64,000 bases of DNA from assembly GCF_018986915.1 (NCBI RefSeq), contig NZ_CP076723.1:963501-1027500 (forward strand), read 5' to 3'. The notes beneath the pieces were generated by a model, which saw only the letters and a list, made by a program, of their open reading frames with translations, ran no database searches and had not been told where the DNA came from. This document shows positions 27,623 to 36,907 of the stretch, piece after piece. The first letter of the stretch is position 1. Each line of letters begins with the position of its first letter. Source of the stretch: Geomonas oryzisoli (GTDB lineage: Bacteria > Desulfobacterota > Desulfuromonadia > Geobacterales > Geobacteraceae). A program made the translations under genes and the position numbers.

Positions 27623-27674
27623 TCTCTGCATAGAGGATAGCACAGCTGGTCTGAAGGTATGTCAACACGCCGAA

Positions 27675-27839
27675 TCAGTGTGGTTTGTGGATGGAGATAA
27701 GGAATTCCATGACTGCCAGGAGGTTGGTGAGCCTTCTGAAGAGGATGTTCTTTTCCCGCAGGTCCTTGGTGGTCTTGAATTTCGCCATCAGCAGCTGGTA
27801 CTGTTCATGGGCCAGATCGAAAGGTTTCATCTTTTTCAA
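27675..27839 (-). CDS. Small hypothetical protein (54 aa)
   Basis: The ORF reads MKKMKPFDLAHEQYQLLMAK at its start if initiated at TTG 27839, nine bases after AAGGAG; ATG 27830 is the alternative (51 residues). The product is helical and amphipathic, with a basic middle (KTTKDLREKN) and a hydrophobic C-terminal helix (LTNLLAVMEFLISIH). It has no recognised family. A near-consensus promoter lies directly upstream on the same strand, making it a likely real gene although it is very short. It is followed by the CHAD gene on the same strand, which has its own -10. Confidence 0.6.
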   Translation of the reverse strand: MKKMKPFDLAHEQYQLLMAKFKTTKDLREKNILFRRLTNLLAVMEFLISIHKPH

Positions 27840-27875
27840 CGTGCCGCTCTCCTTTTGCTGTTATAAGATTAAAGT

Positions 27876-27904
27876 TTTATAACTGTATACGACTAATCTG
27901 TCAA
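27876..27904 (-). promoter_or_regulatory. Near-consensus sigma-70 promoter
   Basis: On the minus strand TTGACA, a 17-base spacer and TATAAA. It is one of the best promoter matches in the window and drives the 54-residue ORF. Confidence 0.75.
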
Positions 27905-27961
27905 GCAGGCGGTAGCGAAAAACGTCGTGGAGGCTCCAGGAAGAAAAAATGAAAGGCGTGA

Positions 27962-27989
27962 TTGGTAAATTTTAATGCTGTGCTATAGT
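27962..27989 (+). promoter_or_regulatory. Promoter of the Gly/Thr-rich protein gene
   Basis: TTGGTA, a 16-base spacer and TATAGT, about 37 bases before the ATG. Confidence 0.6.
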
Positions 27990-28025
27990 GGGGCGGTTGT
28001 TTATCAAACCATCGGGAGGCTGACT

Positions 28026-28418
28026 ATGAAGAGAGTATTGTCCACCATCGTAACGACCCTGGTAGTCGTATCCTTCGCAGGCATGGTCTGGGCGGCAGAC
28101 ACGACCGGAACCGGTACGGGATCCTACGGCGGCCAGGGAACCGGCATGTCGACCGGGGCGCAGAGCGACCAGGGGACTGCGGAAACCACCCAGACCAAGA
28201 CGAAGAAGACCAAGAAGAAGAGAAAGAAAAGCGGCAAAAAGTCCAAAAAACACACACGAAGGAACACGGGGACAGGTGCTTCGGGCATGGAACCTAACTA
28301 TGGCACGCCGGCCACTGGCGGCCCCAGCGGTACCATGGGGACCGGAGGCGCAGGAACCGGCGGCACCGGCGGGGGCATGGGCACCGGAACCGGGGAGCCC
28401 GGGGGGACTGGACGCTAA
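28026..28418 (+). CDS. Secreted low-complexity Gly/Thr-rich basic protein
   Basis: A 130-residue protein with a clear signal peptide (about 1-24, ending VWA). The mature part has a Gly/Thr-rich segment, a strongly basic Lys cluster (KTKKTKKKRKKSGKKSKK, about 60-78), then a Gly/Thr/Met repeat tail to the end. No catalytic domain is seen. The composition suggests an unstructured envelope or extracellular protein able to bind acidic polymers; this is inference. GGGAGG precedes the ATG at 28026, and an upstream in-frame ATG at 27975 would disrupt the signal peptide. Confidence 0.7.
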   Translation: MKRVLSTIVTTLVVVSFAGMVWAADTTGTGTGSYGGQGTGMSTGAQSDQGTAETTQTKTKKTKKKRKKSGKKSKKHTRRNTGTGASGMEPNYGTPATGGPSGTMGTGGAGTGGTGGGMGTGTGEPGGTGR

Positions 28419-28570
28419 GAGAAGTGCAGTGACAGGGGCAATTGGGGCCGCACCGCAAGGCGCGGCCTATTTCGTTGCACCCGTTTTACCGGTTGCGCGG
28501 GGTAGTGGAAGCGATCCTGTCGCCATTGCTCTCCGCAGGCCGGTCGTGATGGTTTACCCAGGTGTGGGTG

Positions 28571-28582
28571 ATTTGCCCCACC
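28571..28582 (-). promoter_or_regulatory. Candidate enhancer motif upstream of the parvulin gene
   Basis: On the minus strand GGTGGGGCAAAT; on the plus strand it forms an imperfect palindrome with the preceding GGTGTGGG. It lies about 150 bp upstream of the sigma-54 promoter at 28731. The same core recurs at 31638-31649 and 31824-31833. The rest of 28419-28730 shows no gene. Confidence 0.45.
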
Positions 28583-28730
28583 TCTTTGCACCCCTCCTCG
28601 GCACCGCCGGTAAAGCACCTGGGCCGTCGCCGCGTCGAAAATCCTGAAACTGCCGAAAACATGACCTGTTTCCTGAACCGGCACAGGGACACAGAGTGAT
28701 TAGGTTTCCCGTCACCGCCCAGCTCTTTTC

Positions 28731-28747
28731 TAGGTACGGCTCTTGCT
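28731..28747 (+). promoter_or_regulatory. Sigma-54 promoter of the parvulin gene
   Basis: TAGGTACGGCTCTTGCT has GG and GC ten bases apart and is nearly identical to the dctA promoter. The predicted start is near 28757, 35 bases before the ATG. Confidence 0.7.
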
Positions 28748-28792
28748 GTGACATGGCTGTTTCAGCCCTACAATTCATAAAAGGAGATTTTC

Positions 28793-29761
28793 ATGTCTGC
28801 ATTGAAGAATTTGATCCCGGCGGCAGTGGCCGCCCTGGCCCTGTGCGTGCTTCCGGGGTGTTCGGAAAAGGGGCCCAGCGGCGCGCCGGTAGTCAAGGTG
28901 AACGGGACCACCATCACCAAGCCGGAGCTGGACCGTGCCGTGAAGACCCTCCTGGCGCAAAACCGGGTCAACCAGACCCTGCCGCCTGACCAGATGAAGA
29001 AGGCGACGGACGCAGCCCTGGAGCAGCTCACCTCGGCGGAGCTTCTCTACCAGGAGGGGAAGAAACTGGCCATTAAGGACCTGGATCAACTGGTCGAGCA
29101 GAGGTACCAGAAAAACCGGGCCGCCTTCCCGACCAAGGAAGAGTACGACAAGGCGCTCCAGGCAGTCGGCATGACCGAGGCCGAGGTGCGCGACTCGATG
29201 CGCAAGGAGATCGTGGTCAACTACTTCGTGGACCAGCAGTTCTCGGCCAAGGCGACCTGCTCGGACGACGAAGCCCGCAAATTCTACGACGACAACAAGG
29301 CGAAACTGTTCCAAAAGGGTGAGCGCCTGCGGGCCAGCCACATCCTGGTGAGCGTGGACCAGAAGGGGAGCGCCGAGGAAAAGAAAAAGGCACGCGACAA
29401 GGCGGAAGCGCTGTTGAAAAGGGTGCAAAAAGGGGAGGATTTCGCCGCGGTGGCCAAGGCCGAGTCGACCTGCCCCAGCCGCACCAAGGGCGGGGAACTG
29501 GGCGTCTTCGGCAAGGGGCAGATGACTCCCCCCTTTGAGAAGGCAGCCTACGCCCTGAAAACCGGGGAGATCAGCAAGGTGGTGGAGACGGAGTTCGGCT
29601 ATCACATCATCAAGCTGCAGGAGCGGATCGCCCCCTCCACCGACCGGTTCGAGGACGTGAAGTTCCAGATCGTGCAGTACCTGAAGATGGAGCAGACCCG
29701 TAAGGCGGTGGCGGCCTTCCTCACCGAGGTACGCCGCAAGGCGAAGATCGAGAAGGTCTAG
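28793..29761 (+). CDS. Peptidylprolyl isomerase lipoprotein (parvulin/SurA-PrsA type)
   Basis: A 322-residue lipoprotein. The signal peptide ends in lipobox LPGC (Cys23). A SurA-like N-terminal chaperone region (about 30-170) is followed by a parvulin rotamase domain (about 178-280; RASHILVSVDQKG, EDFAAVAKAES, GGELGVFGKGQM, GYHIIKLQER). It would fold exported proteins, for example outer-membrane cytochromes, in the periplasm; the clients are inferred. AAGGAG precedes the ATG. Control by sigma-54 is unusual for a folding factor. A strong terminator follows. Confidence 0.9.
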   Translation: MSALKNLIPAAVAALALCVLPGCSEKGPSGAPVVKVNGTTITKPELDRAVKTLLAQNRVNQTLPPDQMKKATDAALEQLTSAELLYQEGKKLAIKDLDQLVEQRYQKNRAAFPTKEEYDKALQAVGMTEAEVRDSMRKEIVVNYFVDQQFSAKATCSDDEARKFYDDNKAKLFQKGERLRASHILVSVDQKGSAEEKKKARDKAEALLKRVQKGEDFAAVAKAESTCPSRTKGGELGVFGKGQMTPPFEKAAYALKTGEISKVVETEFGYHIIKLQERIAPSTDRFEDVKFQIVQYLKMEQTRKAVAAFLTEVRRKAKIEKV

Positions 29762-29783
29762 CCGCAGAGTCCCGGACGCAGAT

Positions 29784-29819
29784 CGGCCCGGAGGGGAGTT
29801 CCCCTCCGGGCCGTTTTTT
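29784..29819. terminator. Intrinsic terminator
   Basis: A perfect stem CGGCCCGGAGGGG / CCCCTCCGGGCCG with a T run, between the parvulin gene and the convergent NtrC-type gene. Confidence 0.93.
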
Positions 29820-29869
29820 GTCATGGGGCATACCTACTGCGGGGCGCAGCGAGCGGCGGCCGGGTGAGC

Positions 29870-31366
<1,497 letters not shown>

Positions 31367-31637
31367 GGTGAACGTTCCTTCCTGGACCTGCTGCGGGAGA
31401 CTCCGCAGATTCTCGCTAGGCTGAAACCGGTGATGGCCGTAGTGTGGGGACGCCCCCCGCGCCGGTCAGCAGGCGGCTGGACTTTATCATGCATTTAATA
31501 ATTTGTGTATTGTTTTTTTTGAATACAATGCCGTAACCCGGTAACGAGGGAGCAGGCACCTGCAGAACCGGTTCCCCGTCATGGGGAAGTCGGCTCTTTC
31601 ACTCCGTGTGGTGGGGGATATCACCCGCTTCTGCGGC

Positions 31638-31649
31638 ATTTGCCCCACC
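31638..31649 (-). promoter_or_regulatory. TGGGGCAAAT-type motif (copy 2)
   Basis: The minus strand reads GGTGGGGCAAAT, identical over 12 bases to the copy at 28571. A nearby GGTGGGGGATATCACCC (31609-31625) gives an inverted partner. Confidence 0.45.
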
Positions 31650-31823
31650 GTTTCGGCCGCAATGACCGGTCTGGGTCGATATTGCGCGCCTAGTTACAAT
31701 TTTGTGGCTACTGCGTTATTTGGCGCAAAAGGGTGGGGCTTTTGCAACAGCACACCTCCCCAAGACGCGGCAAAGCCCCTGCGCCGGCGTGCCCCGGCGG
31801 CGGTAGCATGGTCTTGCGGAACA

Positions 31824-31833
31824 TGGGGCAAAT
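31824..31833 (+). promoter_or_regulatory. TGGGGCAAAT-type motif (copy 3)
   Basis: A plus-strand TGGGGCAAAT about 210 bp upstream of the sigma-54 promoter of the Sel1/kinase genes. Confidence 0.45.
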
Positions 31834-32041
31834 GACCAACTTTCCGCCCCTTAGCCCACTGCCGGCGCGGTTTCGCGCAACGAGTCGGCGAGTTTCCTCT
31901 TTTCCCACCGGCGAATGTGCCATCTGCGGAGGTTACGTTAGCAGGATGCGTGCCGAGCCTCCCGCGTCATCCCGACCCCAGGGCGCCCCCCGCTCCGTCC
32001 CGCCTCCGGAAACGCACCTGCACCCCCACTCTGCACGGTAT

Positions 32042-32056
32042 GGCAAGTAAAATGCA
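32042..32056 (+). promoter_or_regulatory. Sigma-54 promoter of the Sel1/PAS-kinase operon
   Basis: GGCAAGTAAAATGCA, preceded by T, matches TGGCA(C)-N-(T)TGC with GG and GC ten bases apart. The predicted start is near 32067, 26 bases before the ATG. Confidence 0.6.
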
Positions 32057-32092
32057 TATACAATCTTCATTTCACTATGAAAGGTGGTTTCC

Positions 32093-32584
32093 ATGAGACT
32101 GAAGCAGGTGGCGTTGTGGGTTTGCCTGTCGATTGCCGTCGGCGCCGGACAGGTAGCGGCTTACGATGGTGTGGATCTGAAGGAGATAAAGAAGCTGGCC
32201 GAGCAGGGTAACCCCGAAGCCCAGATGAAGCTGGGGGTGATGCTCTCATCGGGGGTGGGGGTTCCCCTGGACAAGCAGGAGGGGCTCAAGTGGTACCAGA
32301 AGTCGGCGAACCAGGGATATGCGCCGGGACAGTGGAACCTCGCCTTCGTGTACATCCGTGGCGAGGTGGTCTCCCAGGACTTCCAGAAGGCCTTCGACCT
32401 GCTGCAGAAATCCGCCGACGCCGGTTACGACAGCGCGCAGTACGACCTCGGCATGATGTACCTCCAGGGACTCTCCCTCTCCGCGCCTGACCAGGAGAAG
32501 GCGGAAGTCTGGTTCCGGCGGGCGGCCGCCCAGGGGAACCGGGATGCCAAGAAGATCCTGAAGGAGTTGGCCGCAAACCAATGA
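32093..32584 (+). CDS. Exported Sel1-repeat protein
   Basis: A 163-residue protein with a signal peptide (about 1-23, ending VAA) and consecutive Sel1-type helical repeats (for example AEQGNPEAQMKLGVMLSSG, SANQGYAPGQWNLAFVYIRG, SADAGYDSAQYDLGMMYLQG and a final AAAQGNRDAKKIL). Such solenoids mediate protein-protein contacts in the periplasm. It lies 58 bases before the PAS kinase and may be its accessory or share its signal, which is inference. ATG 32093 follows AAAGGTGG; a GTG nine bases upstream is less likely. Confidence 0.85.
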   Translation: MRLKQVALWVCLSIAVGAGQVAAYDGVDLKEIKKLAEQGNPEAQMKLGVMLSSGVGVPLDKQEGLKWYQKSANQGYAPGQWNLAFVYIRGEVVSQDFQKAFDLLQKSADAGYDSAQYDLGMMYLQGLSLSAPDQEKAEVWFRRAAAQGNRDAKKILKELAANQ

Positions 32585-32642
32585 TCCGGGAATGACCCGG
32601 GCTGCCGGTCAGCAGCGAGAACCACGTTTCCAGGAGTAGCCC

Positions 32643-34655
32643 ATGCCTAACATTTTCAATGCCCAAAACGCGATCGCCCCGGCAGAATCGGGCTCTCGCG
32701 TCTGTTTCGATTTCAGCCACGTCGCCGGCGAACTGGAGGAGAGCCGCAAGCGGCTGAGCGCCGTATTCGATACCGTCCAGGTCGGCATCGTCATCATCGA
32801 CGCCGAAACCCACACCATCGTCGATGCCAACCCCAAGGCGGTGGAGATGATCGGGAGGGTGAAGGAGGAGGTGGTCGGCTCCGTCTGTCACTGCTTCATC
32901 TGTCCCGAGGAGAGCGGGCACTGCCCCATCACCGACCAAGGTCAGCGCATCGACAACGCCGAGCGCCTGTTGATGAAGGCCAACGGCGAGAGCATCACCA
33001 TCGTGAAGACCGTGGCGCGGGTGAAGCTGTACGGGCGCGACCACCTGATCGAGAGCTTTTTGGACATAAGCGACCGGAAGCGGGCCGAGGAAGAGCTGAG
33101 GGAGAGCGAGGAGCGCTACCGCGACATCCTGGAAAATGCCAACGACCTGATCCAGAGCGTTGACGCCAAGGGAAACTTCATCTACGTGAACAGCGCCTGG
33201 AAGAGGACCTTGGGGTATTCGGACCAGGATATCGCCTCGATGAACATCTTCGACGTGATCAAGCCCTGCTGCCAAAGCCACTGCGCCACCATGTTCGATC
33301 AGCTGAAGAGCGGCGCGAGGATCCCGCGGGTCGAGGTGGAGTTTCTCGCCAAGGACGGCCGCAGCATCATCCTCGAAGGGAGCATAAACTGCAACACCAG
33401 CGACGGGCAGGTCAGCACCAGGGGGGTCTTCCGCGACATCACCGAGCGCAAGCAGATGGAAGCCGAACTCACCCAGAGTGAGGACCGTTACCGCAAGCTC
33501 TTCGAGAACGCGCCTGAGGCGATCCTGGTGCAAAGCGAAGGGCGCTACGTGTGCGCCAACAGGGAGGCCTGTCACCTTCTGGGGGTGGGGAGTCCCGAGG
33601 AACTGGTCGGTCAGTCCATCTTCTCATTCGTGCATCCCGACTTCCACGGCATGGTGGTCGAGCGCATCCAGCACATCCACGAAACAGGTGATCCCTCGCC
33701 GCTGCGGGAATCGCGCATGGTGCAAAAAAACGGAACCGTGATCGACGTTGAGGCTGTGGCGACCGGGATCGTGTTCCAGGGGCAGCAGGCGATCCAGGTC
33801 ATCATCCGTGACATCACCGAAAGAAAGCAGGTCGAGGAGCAGCGCAGGGAGCTGAACAGCCGTCTGGAAAAGATGGTGGAGGAGAAGACCCGGCACCTCA
33901 AGGAGGCCCAGGCCAAGCTGATCCAGTCGGAAAAGATGGCGACCCTGGGCGAGGTCATCGCGGGCGCGGCCCACGAGCTCAACAACCCGCTGGCCGGAAT
34001 CCTGGGTGCCATCCAGATGCTGCGCAGCAACGCGCTGGCCCATCCGATCGATCCCGAGTTGATGGAGGGAATCGACGTGCTGGAGAGCATCGAGAACGCC
34101 GCGGTGCGCTGCCAGAAGATCGTCGAGGACCTGGTCCGCTTCACCACCCAGGCCCGCTGCAACTTCAGCGACATGGATATCAACGAGGTGCTCAAGGACA
34201 CCATGGAGATCATGGCCGGCCCCTTCGAGGAGCAGAAGATCAAGGTCGCGCTGCACCTGGACCCGGAGGTGCCCCAGATCGAGGGAGACTTCGTGAAGCT
34301 GCTGGAGGTCTACGTGAATCTCCTGCAGAATGCGAAGAGCGCCCTTCCCAACGGCGGCCGGATCGACATCAGCACCGCACTGGTGAAGAAGTACGGCGAG
34401 CCGCTGCAGGTGTCGGTGGTGATCCGCGATAACGGCTGCGGCATCCCGCCCCAGAACCTGGCCAAGATCTTCGATCCCTTCTTCACCACCAAGCCGGCAG
34501 GGAAGGGGCCCGGGCTCGGCCTCACCGTAAGCTACGGCATCGTGAGGCGGCACGGAGGCGATATCGACGTTCGCTCGACAGTGGGGAAGGGGACCGAAGT
34601 GACGGTCACCGTCCCGGTCCGGCAGCAAAAAGCCACCACCTACCAGGCCGGCTGA
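32643..34655 (+). CDS. PAS-domain sensor histidine kinase
   Basis: A 670-residue soluble kinase. Three PAS/PAC units lie at about 30-150, 155-275 and 280-400, each ending in the usual DI(S/T)(D/E)RK(Q/R) segment. The first contains a Cys cluster (CHCFICPEESGHCPI) that could bind metal or heme. A coiled coil (about 400-435), HisKA with His444 (GAAHELNNPLAG) and HATPase with NLLQNAKSA, DNGCGIPP and FFTTKPAGKGPGLGL follow. No receiver is attached, so it needs a separate partner; the NtrC-type regulator next door is the obvious candidate. Confidence 0.9.
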   Translation: MPNIFNAQNAIAPAESGSRVCFDFSHVAGELEESRKRLSAVFDTVQVGIVIIDAETHTIVDANPKAVEMIGRVKEEVVGSVCHCFICPEESGHCPITDQGQRIDNAERLLMKANGESITIVKTVARVKLYGRDHLIESFLDISDRKRAEEELRESEERYRDILENANDLIQSVDAKGNFIYVNSAWKRTLGYSDQDIASMNIFDVIKPCCQSHCATMFDQLKSGARIPRVEVEFLAKDGRSIILEGSINCNTSDGQVSTRGVFRDITERKQMEAELTQSEDRYRKLFENAPEAILVQSEGRYVCANREACHLLGVGSPEELVGQSIFSFVHPDFHGMVVERIQHIHETGDPSPLRESRMVQKNGTVIDVEAVATGIVFQGQQAIQVIIRDITERKQVEEQRRELNSRLEKMVEEKTRHLKEAQAKLIQSEKMATLGEVIAGAAHELNNPLAGILGAIQMLRSNALAHPIDPELMEGIDVLESIENAAVRCQKIVEDLVRFTTQARCNFSDMDINEVLKDTMEIMAGPFEEQKIKVALHLDPEVPQIEGDFVKLLEVYVNLLQNAKSALPNGGRIDISTALVKKYGEPLQVSVVIRDNGCGIPPQNLAKIFDPFFTTKPAGKGPGLGLTVSYGIVRRHGGDIDVRSTVGKGTEVTVTVPVRQQKATTYQAG

Positions 34656-34841
34656 CCCCGGCAGCGGGGGGCGGATTTGCGGCGGCTACGCCGTGAGCTT
34701 AATTTCATTTGACATTTCCCTCCCTATCTGGTTAAACCTTCTACGCGATGGCAAGGGCAGCAACCGCTGCCTGAGCCAATCGGGGGGGCTTGCGGGTCCG
34801 ACTCGAAGCGCGCCAGAACGGACAGCACCGGAAAAAAGATA

Positions 34842-34922
34842 AACGATAATACTAAACCATCCGCGAGGGTGGGACGGAAAGCCCAAGGGTCTCCCTGAGA
34901 CAGCCGGGTTGCCGAAATATCT
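34842..34922 (+). ncRNA. GEMM-I riboswitch, probably the cyclic AMP-GMP (GEMM-Ib) class
   Basis: The sequence has the GEMM core in order: AAACCATCC, GGGTGGGACGGAAAGCC, a GGGTCTCCCTGAGACAGCC hairpin arm and closing GGGTTGCCGAAATATC that pairs with the 5' side. It is nearly the same as Geobacter GEMM-Ib aptamers shown to prefer 3',3'-cGAMP over c-di-GMP, recalled rather than searched. An overlapping terminator follows. The upstream part (34656-34841) contains no gene; the promoter is not clear. Confidence 0.88.
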
Positions 34923-34962
34923 GGCAGAAATTCAGCTAAGATACCGGCAACCCGTTTTTTTT
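34905..34962 (+). terminator. Riboswitch expression-platform terminator
   Basis: CGGGTTGCCG (34905-34914), which is also the 3' strand of the aptamer's closing stem, can pair with CGGCAACCCG (34945-34954) followed by eight T. Ligand binding would hold the first strand in the aptamer and allow read-through, giving an ON switch. Confidence 0.85.
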
Positions 34963-35102
34963 TGCCCGCTTCTAATGATGTTTCCCTAAGCCTGCCCCCT
35001 GGCCGTGACGGCGCAGCAGCGCAACCGCCGCACCCATCGCTTTTTTCTTTAACGCAGACATTCATGCCAAGGCCCTCAGGGGCGGCGGCAGGAGAGACCC
35101 AC

Positions 35103-36884
35103 ATGCACGATGCGGCTAACGCCCCACAAAGTAGCCTGCAGCTGGGGTCCTGCTCCGGGCAGTTGCTGAGTCAACTGCAGCAGGACGATGAGCGCCTGGC
35201 GATGCTGAAGGAAGCCATCGACTGTCTTCCCATCGGCGCGGGGATCACCATAAGCGACCGGGACGGCAAAATCGTCTACGCGAACCACGCGGAGTCGGAG
35301 ATGCACGGTTACGCTCCCGGCGAGCTCGCCGGCAGGCCGGCCCACATCCTGGCTCCCGAGGGCAAAGGGGGGGGGCGTATCAACCACCGCACGGCGGGCC
35401 TGTGGAAGCGCGAGTGCCTGAACGTGCGCAAGGACGGCAAGATCTTTCCGGTCCAGCTCACCTCCCGGCCGATCAGGAACGCCGCCGGCGACTACCTCGG
35501 TATGCTGACCGCTTGCGAGGATATGACCCAGAAAAAGCTCTGCGAACAGCAGCTCGAAACCCTCGCCTACTACGACAGCGTCACCAAGCTCCCCAACCGG
35601 GCGCTGCTCATGGACCGCCTGCACCAGGCCCTCGCCCTCGCCCAGCGTGAGCGGCGCGAGCTGGCTCTGCTCTTTCTCGACCTGGACAACTTCAAGGACC
35701 TCAATAGCTCCAAGGGGCACGAGGTGGGGGACAAGTTCCTGCAGGAAGTGGCGGGCCGGCTGGCGGGGTGTCTGTGCGAATCCAACACCCTGGCGCGGCT
35801 TGGGGGGGATGAGTTCGTCATCGTGATCAATTCCGTCCCCGGGGAAGAAGGCGTGGCCGCCACCGCGGCCAGACTGCAGGCCCTCTTCGCCGAGCCCTTT
35901 CTTATCAATGGGGAGGAACTCTACGGCAGCACCAGCATCGGCATCGCCCTGTTCCCCGAGGACGGCCGGGACGTGGAGAGCCTCTTGCGCTGCGCGGATG
36001 CCGCGCTGTACCAGGCCAAGAGCCAGGGGAAGGCAGGCTACCAGTTCTTCTCCCAGGAGATGAACCAGGTCAACATGCGGCGCGTGGCGCTGGAGAACGG
36101 GATGCGCCAAGGGCTGGCGCGGGGGGAATTCTACCTGTACTTCCAGCCCCAGTGGGACCTTAAGAGCCTGCGGCTCACCGGGGCGGAGGCGCTTTTACGC
36201 TGGCACAGCGCCGAGTTCGGCGTGGTGGGGCCGGACGAGTTCATCCCCATCGCCGAGTCGTGCGGCTTCATCTTCGACCTGGGGGAGCTGGTGCTGCGGG
36301 AGGCCTGCCTGCATGCGGTGGAGTGGGGACGGTTCTGTCCCGGCCTCAAGGTCGCCGTCAACATCTCGGGGCGGCAGTTCCGGCAACCAGACTTCCTGGA
36401 GACGGTGGCGCGCATCGTCCAGGAGACCGGTGTCCGCCCAAGCTCCCTCGAGCTGGAGTTCACCGAGAGTGTCATCATGGAACGTGCCGAGAAGAACGTC
36501 CATGCGCTGCAGGCGCTGAAAAAGATGGGGATGAAGCTCAGCATCGACGACTTCGGGACGGGCTATTCCTCGCTCAACTATCTCAAGCACTTCCCCATCG
36601 ATGCCATCAAGATAGACCGCTCCTTCATCGCCGACCTCGTCACCGACAGCGACGACGCCGCCATCGCCGAGGCCATCATCTCCATGGCCCACAGCTTGAA
36701 GCTCAAGGTCATCGCCGAAGGGGTCGAGGGGGACGCGCAGCTCGACTTCCTGGTGGAACGAAGCTGCGACGAGGCGCAGGGCTTCTACTTCGCCCCCCCC
36801 ATGCCGGGGGAGGATTTTACCGGCTACGTCAAGCGGTTTTCCGTAGCGGAAGGTGATCTCAAACCGTTGAGTGTCGCAGGCTGA
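35103..36884 (+). CDS. PAS-GGDEF-EAL cyclic dinucleotide protein
   Basis: A 593-residue protein without membrane segments. PAS (about 35-150; ITISDRDGKIVYANHAES) is followed by GGDEF (about 160-320) with intact LGGDEF (234-239) and the substrate-recognising FKDLNSSKGHEVGD. EAL (about 335-585) has EALLRW (362), VNISGRQF, LEFTES, SIDDFGTGYSSL, IKIDRSFI and AEGVE intact. The Asp of HEVGD is retained, so this GGDEF looks like a c-di-GMP cyclase, not a Hypr cGAMP synthase (which carries Ser). Both activities may be present. Expression is apparently controlled by the riboswitch upstream. ATG 35103 has AGGAGA upstream. Confidence 0.92.
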   Translation: MHDAANAPQSSLQLGSCSGQLLSQLQQDDERLAMLKEAIDCLPIGAGITISDRDGKIVYANHAESEMHGYAPGELAGRPAHILAPEGKGGGRINHRTAGLWKRECLNVRKDGKIFPVQLTSRPIRNAAGDYLGMLTACEDMTQKKLCEQQLETLAYYDSVTKLPNRALLMDRLHQALALAQRERRELALLFLDLDNFKDLNSSKGHEVGDKFLQEVAGRLAGCLCESNTLARLGGDEFVIVINSVPGEEGVAATAARLQALFAEPFLINGEELYGSTSIGIALFPEDGRDVESLLRCADAALYQAKSQGKAGYQFFSQEMNQVNMRRVALENGMRQGLARGEFYLYFQPQWDLKSLRLTGAEALLRWHSAEFGVVGPDEFIPIAESCGFIFDLGELVLREACLHAVEWGRFCPGLKVAVNISGRQFRQPDFLETVARIVQETGVRPSSLELEFTESVIMERAEKNVHALQALKKMGMKLSIDDFGTGYSSLNYLKHFPIDAIKIDRSFIADLVTDSDDAAIAEAIISMAHSLKLKVIAEGVEGDAQLDFLVERSCDEAQGFYFAPPMPGEDFTGYVKRFSVAEGDLKPLSVAG

Positions 36885-36907
36885 CCTCATCATCCAAGGA
36901 GGAACAC

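Larger units (their letters stand above)
31367..32092. other. Long intergenic control region
   Basis: This 726-bp region without a convincing gene holds a degenerate copy of the 29-bp palindrome (31555-31577), two TGGGGCAAAT-type motifs and the sigma-54 promoter at 32042. AT-rich sequence at 31490-31535 is the likely promoter area of the leftward regulator gene, but no clear -35/-10 pair is seen. Confidence 0.6.

Noticed and set aside
28276-28647. 123-codon ORF overlapping the Gly/Thr-rich gene and its downstream gap
   Set aside because: No ribosome site or domain; the overlapping frame has a clear signal peptide and ribosome site.
35103-36884. Idea that the GGDEF domain is a Hypr cGAMP synthase
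   Set aside because: The position that is Ser in Hypr enzymes appears to be Asp here (HEVGD), so c-di-GMP specificity is more likely.
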